DNA of 64,000 nucleotides from Phycisphaerae bacterium (GTDB lineage Bacteria; Chloroflexota; Anaerolineae; 4572-78; J111). The notes beneath the pieces were generated by a model. The model was not told the DNA's origin, did no database searches, and was given only the letters and a program-made list of their open reading frames with translations. This document shows, piece by piece, positions 41,770-50,900 of the stretch (positions within the stretch are counted from its first letter, which is position 1; the number at the start of each line of letters is the position of its first letter). The DNA is taken from the NCBI GenBank assembly GCA_028285035.1, contig JANQQF010000094.1, forward strand, positions 92,251-156,250, written 5' to 3'. Position numbers and translations under genes: made by a program.

Positions 41770-43919
41770 GCTGGACCTCCATTTTGTAAAAACGTATTGC
41801 TCACATCCGTTAGATCAGCCACCAAATTGTGATGCTCATCGATGTGACAGCGGGCACCAGGCCCAACGATGACCGTAGACTCCCGCTCTTCGACAATCGC
41901 AGGACCATCAAATTTGGCCCCAGGTTGTAACTGATAGCGATCATAAATTGGGGTACTGACAAACCCTTCCGTTTCAGGGAAGTAGGCCAGACGTTCGCCC
42001 TTCAACGCAGCTTGGACCCCACCATCAGACTGAGGTTCACCCGTGGTAACCACTTGCAATCGTAAATCAGGTTTTGGTCCCGAAGAAACCACTCGCCAAT
42101 TCAAAATCTCAACAGGCACGGGCGGGCCGAGCCGTTCGTACAACTCCTGATACACCTGTTGGAATGTCTCGACCAATTGTGACACGTGGCTGGCATCTAG
42201 GGGACCATCAGGCAGCGGCACCGCAATTTCGTGGCCCTGTCCGACATATCGCATATCTACCTCGCGCCGATGGGTTATGTCTGCCGCAGGTACGCCTGAA
42301 TTTTCCAACAACGCTTGACCCTCGACTTCCATTTCAGCCAGCAAGGTGTTGGCCTTGGTCCAATCCATCTCATCCAGTCGGCCCGGCCAAGAGCGAACAA
42401 AATCGAAGGCCAACGGGGCGGACAAAAAGCCGACCGTGCTCATCACGCCAGCCCCGAGTGGAGTCAGCATCGTAGGGGCACCCAATGACAGGGCGATACG
42501 ATAACCGTGCATTGGACCTGCCCCTCCGAAGGCAAACAGAGGAAAGCGGCGGGGATCTTTACCCCGCTCCAAAGCGTGAACCCGAGCAGCATTGGCCATA
42601 TTTTCATTGGCAATTTGATGGATGCCCCAAGCGGCTTCTTCGATGGACATATCCAATCTGTCGGCAATCTTCTCTTTAATCGCCTGTCGTGCTCCCTCGA
42701 TATTGAGTGACATTCGGCCACCCAAGAAGTAGGAAGGATCGAGATAACCAAGAATGAGATTGGCATCGGTCACGGTGGGGTCGGTGCCACCATTGCCGTA
42801 GCAAACTGGGCCAGGATCAGCCCCTGCCGAGTCAGGCCCAACTTTGAGCAGGCCGAGCGCATCGACACGGGCAATCGAACCACCCCCAGTGCCAATTTCG
42901 ATCAATTCAAGCACTGGAATTTTAACAGGCAGCCCAGAGCCTTTCTTAAAGCGATAAACTCGATCTACCTCAAATTCGTGGGCGATCAAAGGTTTGCCAT
43001 CATCGATAACGCAAATTTTGGCGGTGGTGCCCCCCATATCAAAGGAGAGGACATCGCCATAGCCAGCGGCATTGCCATAGGCCGTCGCCGCCAGCGCCCC
43101 AGCCGCAGGGCCGGACTCAAGCAGACGGACCGGAAAACGAACCGCCGTGTCGACTGTGGCGATACCACCGCTGGACAGCATCAGGAAGAAGCTTCCGGCA
43201 AAGCCTAATCGGGCTAAACGATCTTCGAGGCCGTGCAAATATTTTTCAACCAGCTCCTGGACGTAGACATTAGCAATGGTTGTTGAAGCTCGCTCAAATT
43301 CGCGGATTTCGGGCACGACTTCCGAGGATATCGAGACCCGCAATTCGGGAGCCACTCGCTGGATAATCTCGCGGGCTAACCGTTCATCATTGGGATTAGT
43401 GAAGCTATGCAGAAACACCACGGCTACAGCTTCAAGTCCATTGGCCGTCAGCTCTTGGGCCAGATGGGCCACATGATCCTCATCCAAAGCTTGCGCGGTT
43501 TCACCAGTTGCCAAGGTGCGTTGGGGCACATCAAATCGCAGGTAACGGGGCACCAAGGGGCGGGGTTGTTCGAGCATCAAGTCATACAAGTCGTAGCGAT
43601 TCTCTCGGCCAATCTCAATGGAGTCGCGGAAACCCTGAGTGGTCATCAAAGCCGTGGCCGCACCCTTGCGCTCGATTACAGCGTTGGTCACCAAGGTTGT
43701 CCCGTGGATCAGATGTTGAACTTCGTCCACTCCAATTTCGGCGGGAGGCAACGTGTCTGACAAAACCGACTCAACGGCCTGTGATGGATCGGAGGGTGTG
43801 GTCAAAACTTTACCAATGGTAAACTCACCCGTTTTGGTATCAACCACGATCAGATCGGTAAATGTCCCCCCAATGTCAACCCCTACACGATAACGCTGTT
43901 CGTTGGTCGCCTCTGTCAT
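41766..43919 (-). CDS. Hydantoinase A / oxoprolinase family subunit
   Basis: A 717-residue HyuA-type ATPase subunit. The N-terminal phosphate loop is VGVDIGGTFTDLIVVD, the second is LSFDMGGTTAKICVIDDG, and GFGGAGPMHGYRIA is the adenosine-region block. Its order and length match N-methylhydantoinase/5-oxoprolinase A subunits. It overlaps HyuB downstream and the SDR gene upstream by 4 bp each, so the three are translationally coupled. Confidence 0.92.
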   Translation of the reverse strand: MTEATNEQRYRVGVDIGGTFTDLIVVDTKTGEFTIGKVLTTPSDPSQAVESVLSDTLPPAEIGVDEVQHLIHGTTLVTNAVIERKGAATALMTTQGFRDSIEIGRENRYDLYDLMLEQPRPLVPRYLRFDVPQRTLATGETAQALDEDHVAHLAQELTANGLEAVAVVFLHSFTNPNDERLAREIIQRVAPELRVSISSEVVPEIREFERASTTIANVYVQELVEKYLHGLEDRLARLGFAGSFFLMLSSGGIATVDTAVRFPVRLLESGPAAGALAATAYGNAAGYGDVLSFDMGGTTAKICVIDDGKPLIAHEFEVDRVYRFKKGSGLPVKIPVLELIEIGTGGGSIARVDALGLLKVGPDSAGADPGPVCYGNGGTDPTVTDANLILGYLDPSYFLGGRMSLNIEGARQAIKEKIADRLDMSIEEAAWGIHQIANENMANAARVHALERGKDPRRFPLFAFGGAGPMHGYRIALSLGAPTMLTPLGAGVMSTVGFLSAPLAFDFVRSWPGRLDEMDWTKANTLLAEMEVEGQALLENSGVPAADITHRREVDMRYVGQGHEIAVPLPDGPLDASHVSQLVETFQQVYQELYERLGPPVPVEILNWRVVSSGPKPDLRLQVVTTGEPQSDGGVQAALKGERLAYFPETEGFVSTPIYDRYQLQPGAKFDGPAIVEERESTVIVGPGARCHIDEHHNLVADLTDVSNTFLQNGGPA

Positions 43920-44722
43920 GGCAAGTCCTCCAATTTCGGGAATTTACTCACGGGGAAGATATCGACCGTGGCTGAACGTTGCTGGGCTAGCATCCCGCCA
44001 TCAACAAAAATACAATGCCCAGTGATGTAGCGTGCATCGTCAGAGGCGAGAAAGAGGGCTGGGCCCGTCATATCTTCCGGCTCACCCACCCGTCCCAACG
44101 GAACATTTTCGCCCCGCATTTGGCGAGCGTCCTCATCCATACCAACCGTATCAATTGCGCCGGGAACCAGTCCATTGACTCGAATGCCATAGGGTCCCAA
44201 ATCGAGCGCCATGGCCCGCATTAGGCCTTCGATTCCGCCTTTCGCGGCGTCATAAGAGGTAAACCCACGATGAGCCCGGGTCGCTCCACCGGAAGACATA
44301 TGAATAATCGAGCCACCCCCTTGTTTAGCCATGATAAAGGCAGCGCGATGGGAGCATAAAAAAGCCCCCGTCAAGTTAACATCGATAATGCGTCGCCACC
44401 AAGCCTCATCAGCTTCAAAGAAATGGATCATCGGTTTAATCAACCCGGCATTGTTCACCAGCACATCAATCGTGCCATATTCAGCCAACATCGCATCAAA
44501 CATCGTATCGACCTGCGCCTTGTCAGATACGTCAGCGATCGCAGCCATCGCCTGCCCACCATTAGCGATGATCCCTTGGGTAACCCCCTCGGCCGTCTCT
44601 GCATTCACATCATTCACGACAACCCGCGCCCCTTCCGCCGCGAATCGCTCGGCAATTGCTCGACCAATACCTTTGCCAGCACCGGTAACCATCACTACTT
44701 TTTCACTGATAGGTTTTGACAT
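43916..44722 (-). CDS. SDR-family oxidoreductase
   Basis: A 268-residue NAD(P)-dependent dehydrogenase: VTGAGKGIGRAIAERF (TGxxxGxG cofactor loop), NNAG in VLVNNAGLIKP, and YDAAKGG (YxxxK catalytic pair), ending YITGHCIFVDGG. It should oxidise or reduce an alcohol or ketone linked to the substrate of the hydantoinase subunits with which it is coupled. The gene order GntR, SDR, HyuA, HyuB suggests a catabolic operon for one compound. Confidence 0.92.
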   Translation of the reverse strand: MSKPISEKVVMVTGAGKGIGRAIAERFAAEGARVVVNDVNAETAEGVTQGIIANGGQAMAAIADVSDKAQVDTMFDAMLAEYGTIDVLVNNAGLIKPMIHFFEADEAWWRRIIDVNLTGAFLCSHRAAFIMAKQGGGSIIHMSSGGATRAHRGFTSYDAAKGGIEGLMRAMALDLGPYGIRVNGLVPGAIDTVGMDEDARQMRGENVPLGRVGEPEDMTGPALFLASDDARYITGHCIFVDGGMLAQQRSATVDIFPVSKFPKLEDLP

Positions 44723-44834
44723 TGTTTCCTCCCACAGAATTTAGATGGAGCTAATTATGCATATCACATATGTTTTAAGTGCGTAGTTTGTAGTTACTTT
44801 TAGCCCTACAAACTCTAAAATCCCATAAACTCTA

Positions 44835-45506
44835 TTAACTTAAATATCGATTCGCCCGTAAGGTTGATTGGACAGACCATTCGAGATGAGCCTTTAGGGC
44901 ATCAATTGCCGTCTCAACATCGCCAGCACGACAAGCAGCTAAAATATTACGGTGTTGGGGTTGAATTTCATCACGATAAATATCCGGTGTAGTCACACCA
45001 AAAAAGAAATGGGTAACTTGACGACGCAGGGTATCGATAAGGTCTAACAGCTTTGGTCTATTGGCTGGGGCATAGAGGATGGCGTGAAAGGCCTCGTCAA
45101 GCTCACGAAAGCCTTGCCCATCCTGTACGGTATCTAGCTGATCTAGCAACTCTTCTGCCTTGAGCAATATACTGGGCGTTAGGGCAGGAAAGGCCCGACG
45201 TAGCGCCTCACATTCCAGCAAGGTCCGGATCTCGTAAATCTCCTCAATCTCAGCCCGCTCCAACCGGGTGATAAAGGCCCCACGCCCTGGATAAACCACC
45301 AGCAAGCCCTCTGACTCAAGCTGGCGAAATGCTTCTCGCACAGGCATTCGGCTCACTTTATATTGGGCAGCAACCTCTTCTTGTCGTAGCTGTGCTCCAG
45401 CAGGCAACTCACCCGTTGTAATAGCAACCCGCAGGGCCTGAATGACCCGTTCAGCGGCGGTTAGATGGGGTTGTGATGATAATGGATTACTCATATTTGG
45501 GTCCAT
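44835..45506 (-). CDS. GntR-family transcriptional regulator (FCD subfamily)
   Basis: A regulator with an N-terminal winged helix (ERVIQALRVAITTGELPAGAQLRQEEVAAQYKVSRMPVREAFRQLESEGL) and a C-terminal all-helical FCD ligand domain (EIYEIRTLLECEALRRA, DEAFHAILYAPANR, HRNILAACRAGDVETAIDALKAHLE). FCD regulators usually bind an organic acid. A longer frame begins at 45554, but those first codons are the operator palindrome at 45526-45555, so I start at the next ATG, 45506 (45494 is also possible). It lies upstream of the SDR-HyuAB genes on the same strand and likely controls them and itself. Confidence 0.88.
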   Translation of the reverse strand: MDPNMSNPLSSQPHLTAAERVIQALRVAITTGELPAGAQLRQEEVAAQYKVSRMPVREAFRQLESEGLLVVYPGRGAFITRLERAEIEEIYEIRTLLECEALRRAFPALTPSILLKAEELLDQLDTVQDGQGFRELDEAFHAILYAPANRPKLLDLIDTLRRQVTHFFFGVTTPDIYRDEIQPQHRNILAACRAGDVETAIDALKAHLEWSVQSTLRANRYLS

Positions 45507-45525
45507 TAGATAGCGTCTCAAAAGG

Positions 45526-45555
45526 ATTGGATACATTGTATCCAATGTATCCAAT
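45526..45555. promoter_or_regulatory. Operator for the GntR/FCD regulator
   Basis: ATTGGATACA (45526-45535), a T, and TGTATCCAAT (45537-45546) form a perfect 21-bp palindrome. A third half-site TGTATCCAAT repeats at 45546-45555. It lies between the regulator and the divergent gene at 45667. Palindromes of this size with a short centre are normal for FCD regulators. Confidence 0.72.
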
Positions 45556-45666
45556 CGAGCAAATTCTTTAAATTAGATAGATAAATAATCCGATTTGGCG
45601 AATCTCTAGAGCTGTTTTATGATTAGTTAGACCAACAAATTTGTTAAAGACTAACCCGAGCAATAC

Positions 45667-47670
45667 ATGAATGATGCCACCCTGTTGGCGATGCCTGAAG
45701 CAAAGTTTACCAAACTGGTCCTAGAAGCCTTTACGCTCTATCGGAATGGGGACCTCTTGGAGTTGGCTACTTCGCCCCTAGCCTGTAGCTCTTTGGTTGA
45801 ACCTTATTTTTTAGAAAATGAACCACGCACCACCGATGCCCTTCATCGGGCGATGCAATCTATATTAAGTTGGGTTGTTGATCAGCTACGTCCTGATGGC
45901 TCCCTAGATTGGACTGCAGCTACCTGGCGAAACTATAATATTCTCCACCATTACTACCTAAAAGGCATGTTGCTCTCAGAACTAGCCGAACAGATGTACA
46001 CCAGTGAGCAAAATATCTCACGAAATTGGCGACCAGTTGCGATAGCTGCCACAGCCCATATTCTACAAGATGAATTGCAAGACTCACGCTATGCTCAACA
46101 GATCAAAAACATCACAATTGCTGAACGATATACCCGTTTTGCGCCTGATGAGGTTCGTCGGTTCATCTTACGCTTCGTATCCATCTTTCGCCACCCCATC
46201 CCCAGCCAGATTTTATATCAACAAGATACTCCTTTTACAGAGGGTGCTATCCAGAGTGGGTTAAGTCAATTGGCTCTAGATGAACTGTTACTAATCGATG
46301 CCCCTGGGGTCAATTTATCGGTTCAGCCGGAACTACGTAGCTACTTACACCTTCTTCTCTCGCCTACTGAACAGCAAGCCTGGCATAATACTGCTGGGGA
46401 ATACTATCTCGATCAACATGACTATCTGGAGGCCACTCGACATTTTCGCTGGGCTGGTGAATTTCAGACGGCCGCACTTACCCTAGTTGAGCACAACCGT
46501 TACATTATTGACAATTTAGAAATTGAGCCATTACGCGACATCTTGACTGAATTTAAACGTGCGGAGATTACCGACCCCAATCTATGGGCGCGCCTAAAAA
46601 TTGTCAGTGGACAGATTGCAGAGTCGCTAGAAAATATCGATGAAGCCTTACTTGAGTATCGAGAAGCACTGTCGGCCCCTGACATTCTAACCAAAGCCTT
46701 GGCCTACTATCGTCGGGCCAAAGCCTTTCGCTTTAAAAATCTTGATGAAGCCCTTGCTCATTACAAACATGGCATCAAGATTTTGGAAGAGTATCAACCT
46801 CAGGCCCGTGTATTGGTCAAACTATATACCGACCGCGCCTGGATATTTATGCAGGAACGTCAAGATTTGGCTCAGGCTGAACGGGATTTGAGTCGGGCCC
46901 AGACATTGATTGAACGTGATGATTGGGCAAATTGGGCTGATTTACACAATGCTTGGGGTGATTATCACTATTGGCAGGGTGATAATGCCCAAGCCTTAGA
47001 GCAACGTTTACAAGCTTGGCGGGCGGCCAATGAGGTTCAAGATGTTGATCGAATGATTAGAACCTCAAATAATGTGGGACAAGATTACACCGCTTTGGGC
47101 CAATATGATCAGGCTTTGGAGTATTTGGAGCTTAGCACAAATTTGGCTAATCAGGCTGGGGATCAAGTGTATGAAGCGTTAGGGTTGAAAGCCATTGGAG
47201 CTTGTTACTTCTGGCAAGAGGAGTATATGCAAGCCATTCACTATTATAAAATGGCTCGCAACATATTTGTTGAGATAAAAAATCGAACCTGGCTGGCATC
47301 AACCTATTATGATTTAGCGGAAGCATATACCAAGATTAATGATATTCAAACCGCCAAAACTTTGATCAAAGACTCACAAGAGATTGCGCAAGAAATACGG
47401 GATGAAGTATTACTACAGGACATAAATCAATTACTTTTGACACACCCTCAGTTAGGGTTGCACAATCAACAGCTTCAGGATCGCCAAGAGCAAGTATTAC
47501 AGTATGTTAATGAACAGGGATCAATTACAAACAAGATCTATCGAGAATTGACAGGAATTTCTCAAAAACAGGCTACCCGAGACTTAAACGAGTTAGTCGA
47601 GCTAGGTTTACTGACTATAGAAGGAAAAGGGCGTTCTACACGTTACATCACCCCACAACGCTCTGCCTAA
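45667..47670 (+). CDS. TPR-repeat regulator with HTH segment and C-terminal winged helix
   Basis: A 667-residue cytoplasmic protein. Residues about 95-130 (GMLLSELAEQMYTSEQNISRNWRPVA) look like a helix-turn-helix. About 250-580 are tetratricopeptide repeats, with helices such as AWIFMQERQDLAQAERDLSRAQ, GQDYTALGQYDQALEYLELS and ASTYYDLAEAYTKINDIQTAKTL. The last 65 residues (QEQVLQYVNEQGSITNKIYREL, ISQKQATRDLNELVELGLL) are a winged helix similar to those in Fic-linked and DeoR-like regulators. It may regulate the divergent hydantoinase operon or an unlinked target. No ATPase motif is seen. A terminator follows. Confidence 0.78.
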   Translation: MNDATLLAMPEAKFTKLVLEAFTLYRNGDLLELATSPLACSSLVEPYFLENEPRTTDALHRAMQSILSWVVDQLRPDGSLDWTAATWRNYNILHHYYLKGMLLSELAEQMYTSEQNISRNWRPVAIAATAHILQDELQDSRYAQQIKNITIAERYTRFAPDEVRRFILRFVSIFRHPIPSQILYQQDTPFTEGAIQSGLSQLALDELLLIDAPGVNLSVQPELRSYLHLLLSPTEQQAWHNTAGEYYLDQHDYLEATRHFRWAGEFQTAALTLVEHNRYIIDNLEIEPLRDILTEFKRAEITDPNLWARLKIVSGQIAESLENIDEALLEYREALSAPDILTKALAYYRRAKAFRFKNLDEALAHYKHGIKILEEYQPQARVLVKLYTDRAWIFMQERQDLAQAERDLSRAQTLIERDDWANWADLHNAWGDYHYWQGDNAQALEQRLQAWRAANEVQDVDRMIRTSNNVGQDYTALGQYDQALEYLELSTNLANQAGDQVYEALGLKAIGACYFWQEEYMQAIHYYKMARNIFVEIKNRTWLASTYYDLAEAYTKINDIQTAKTLIKDSQEIAQEIRDEVLLQDINQLLLTHPQLGLHNQQLQDRQEQVLQYVNEQGSITNKIYRELTGISQKQATRDLNELVELGLLTIEGKGRSTRYITPQRSA

Positions 47671-47713
47671 TCAGATGAGTTACACAGCATAACTAGTTTG
47701 TTAGTATAAAACG

Positions 47714-47747
47714 CTTTGGCCGGTCAGAGGTCAGCCAAAGTATTTTT
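47714..47747 (+). terminator. Intrinsic terminator after the TPR regulator
   Basis: Stem CTTTGGC (47714-47720) with GCCAAAG (47734-47740) followed by TATTTTTATTT. Confidence 0.7.
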
Positions 47748-47852
47748 ATTTGTTGCTAAGGACAAAGTACACTCTACTGATTACATTGCGTCATTCATCT
47801 AACCCTACATTTGTCACAAGCTTCAAATAAACTTGGGTGACACAGAATGTCT

Positions 47853-47889
47853 ATTACTCGTCCCAACGCTCTACGTTGGGACGAGTAAT
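47853..47889. repeat. Perfect 16-bp stem palindrome, REP-like
   Basis: Arms ATTACTCGTCCCAACG (47853-47868) and CGTTGGGACGAGTAAT (47874-47889) are perfect complements with a CTCTA loop. It lies between convergent genes. No T run follows. It may stop transcription or stabilise mRNA ends, and looks like a dispersed REP unit. Confidence 0.65.
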
Positions 47890-47912
47890 CAGATGCAAAA
47901 GTAACGCCCAAC

Positions 47913-50900
47913 TTAATTCTTTATAGCGACAGGCAGGAAAACCGCCTGACCTATAGAAGGAAGTATGAGATCTGGCTCTAGAAAAATAGGGCGTGTATCA
48001 GGGATGTACGCATCTGTGATTGAGTTACTCGCTGCTACACTTTGGCTCTGAATCCCATTACGGGTAACCAACAACGTGTATTGAGCTTCGCCAGTAGTTT
48101 CACCCCGCAACCCCAACAGATATTGGCCGCTTAAGGGAGCAGTCACCTCTAATTTATCGCTACCAACTCCAGTCGACTGCCAGGTAGGCAAACCAGCACT
48201 AATTGGGTCCCAAACAAAGAGATTAACATCCTGTCCATCCGGGACAACCAAATCAAACGTTAGGCTATCATTAGCTTCAGCCTCAAACAAGAAGTAACGC
48301 TCAGCCTCAAAGGCTATCCGATGGGGTGGGGCATAGTTGAAATTTACAATAGCTGGCTTAAGCGTCTGGCCACTAGGACCGGTGCCCCAGATATGAACAG
48401 TCAGAGGCCCAGGTTGTAGATTAGCGGGTAAAGAGAGGTTAATGGTCTCATTTCCTGAAGCTGTATCAAAGGTCTGAATTGAGATAAGTTTAGGTATCTG
48501 AGTGTTGGGGGTATCGCCCGGCACATAGGTATAAATTTGGGCGGAGAGTTGATTAACCCCGATGGCCAGATCCTCAATAGTTACATCAATCGGGATCGAA
48601 TCGACAATCACCCACTGCAAATTATTGATCATCTTGGCATCCAAAACCGGTGGCGCATCCGAAGCAGAAACTACCGTGCCAGCCATCGTAACATAATTGT
48701 TACTCTCCAACGTTTCAATCACTCGGTTATCATCATCAGCAATCACTTCAATGATAAAAGGCCCTAACTCGGTCGGGGTCCAAGCATTATTGGTAGTGAT
48801 CGGATAAGTTCCGGGGGTCAGATAGTTGGCGGCAACCACATCAGAGAAGACCAAGGCATCATTTTGATAGATATTAAAGCGAACCACCAAATTGGGTAAT
48901 ACCTGAATGGTTCCGATAACCGCCTCAAGATAGATTGGGTGATTTAGAGAAACGGTTGGTTGGTGTGGGATAGTAATTCGCTCGGCAGAGACCTCACCTG
49001 GACTCTGGACCACTGGAAACTCAGGAAGACAACCACCAACCTGCACCGTCTCACCTTCCCAGAACTTTTGGAATACATCACCCCAGGTCACGTCATTATA
49101 ACCATTTTGTAAAAATGTGTAGGGATGGGGATTTGTTGCTGTCACCTCATCTTTATACCAACCTGCCTGGAAGCCAAGGTTTGTCACCCCTTCTACCTGC
49201 TCTCCCTGAAAATCGGTATAGAGCGAGATACCAGCGCTACTCGTAAAATCCCAGGTTGGTTTGGGGTCGGCGTCAGCAAACCAAGGTCGTCCATTTTGCT
49301 GATACCGAGCGACTACAGCGGTATTGATGTAAGCGGCCGTCTCCGCCGCAGACGTCGAGAGTTGGGCGTTGCCCCAGCCTTGTTGGCCAAGCTTGGTTGC
49401 AAAATCAGCCATATCGGATAAGGCATCCGGAGCAGCCAAACTCCAGTCATGCGGTTCACACAAGTTGGCATCATATTTAGCACTGCTTTGATACGCAGCT
49501 AAAATCTTTGCCTTACTATTTGTTAGGTCTTGGTTTAACTCGTCCATCACATGGAAAGCGGTTGTGTCCCAGGCCGTCTTAACTTGTGAAAGTTTTTCGC
49601 TTTCTACAGCCACTAACAAATGAGGATGATCAACATCGGGTAATGTTGCGTGATACGTGCCGATAATTTGATCGGCCATCACAGTTGCTGCTTGATTAGG
49701 GTTGACAGCCTCAAGCGCCTGCCCCAGCATATCTGAATCAAGATAGGCATAGTTTGGCGAGCCAGTAATGATCGTTGCATATGGATGCAGTTCATAAAAC
49801 TCTTCCATGGAGCCGGAGAAACAATGGACTGTATCCATTACATCCAACGGGTCAGCCCCCTCATTTGTACCGATTCGTAAGGCTTCGGCTAAATCGTAGG
49901 GTGAAATGAGGCTTAGCGGGTTATGATCTGTGAAGTCGGGCCCACCTTTACGATTGGGTAATGGAATAGCTTCATCGCCTGACTGTAGGGTTATTCCATC
50001 TGCATCCACATCAAAGAGATTGTTGATATCGGTTTCAGGCACTAAGGCCATCCCGTGGCTGACATAGGAGAAGATAGTTTTATCAGCCGGGTAGGTGGCT
50101 CTGGCCCATTTGATAAAACAGCCAAGCTGTTGCCCGTTAGACATGTCATATTCTAAGCCTGCGATCAACTCACAATTGGCGTCAGGATCAGGTACCCCCG
50201 TCAAAGTTGTTGTTACCCCATTCTGAATCACCCGAATATGGGTATCGCCCACCTCATTTAGGTCGGTTAAGACCACGGCGGTTTTCTTTGGATTCTCGAC
50301 ACTGGCCTCAATCAGGCCCTCCAACACTGGCCAATATTCCGGAGCCAAATTGCCTGGGCTAGAGGGGTCATTATCAAAGGCTAGCGCATAGACCGCCAAG
50401 AGGGTATGGTCCGTCGGTGGGGGCGCAGTTTCACCGTTGAGGAAGAGGGTCCAAACGGCACCCCGTGCATTACCCCCATCATCATTCCCACGTTCACCCA
50501 CAACCACATCGGGAAAGCCATCCCCATTCAAATCACCAAGGGACGCCATAGAATAGCCAAAACCACGACTAGTAGGGTCCAATGGGCCGGAGAAGTTCCC
50601 CTGTGTAGCACTGATCTTTTGATGAGATTTAACGGTTCCATCAGCTTTCATAAACAGGATCCAAACTGCCCCTTGACCAGCCACACCCCCATCATTATCG
50701 TAGAAAGCACCTGCTGCAAAATCAGATATACTATCTCCATCAAGATCACCCAAATTTGCAACAGATGTTCCAAACTGATCAGCAATATCTAAGTCACCTG
50801 TAAACCCACCTTGCGTTTCACTAATTTTCTGCTGTCCTTTGACTGTGCCATCTGCGTTTAAAAGCAATAACCATATCGCACCAGCCCCATCTGCACCATC

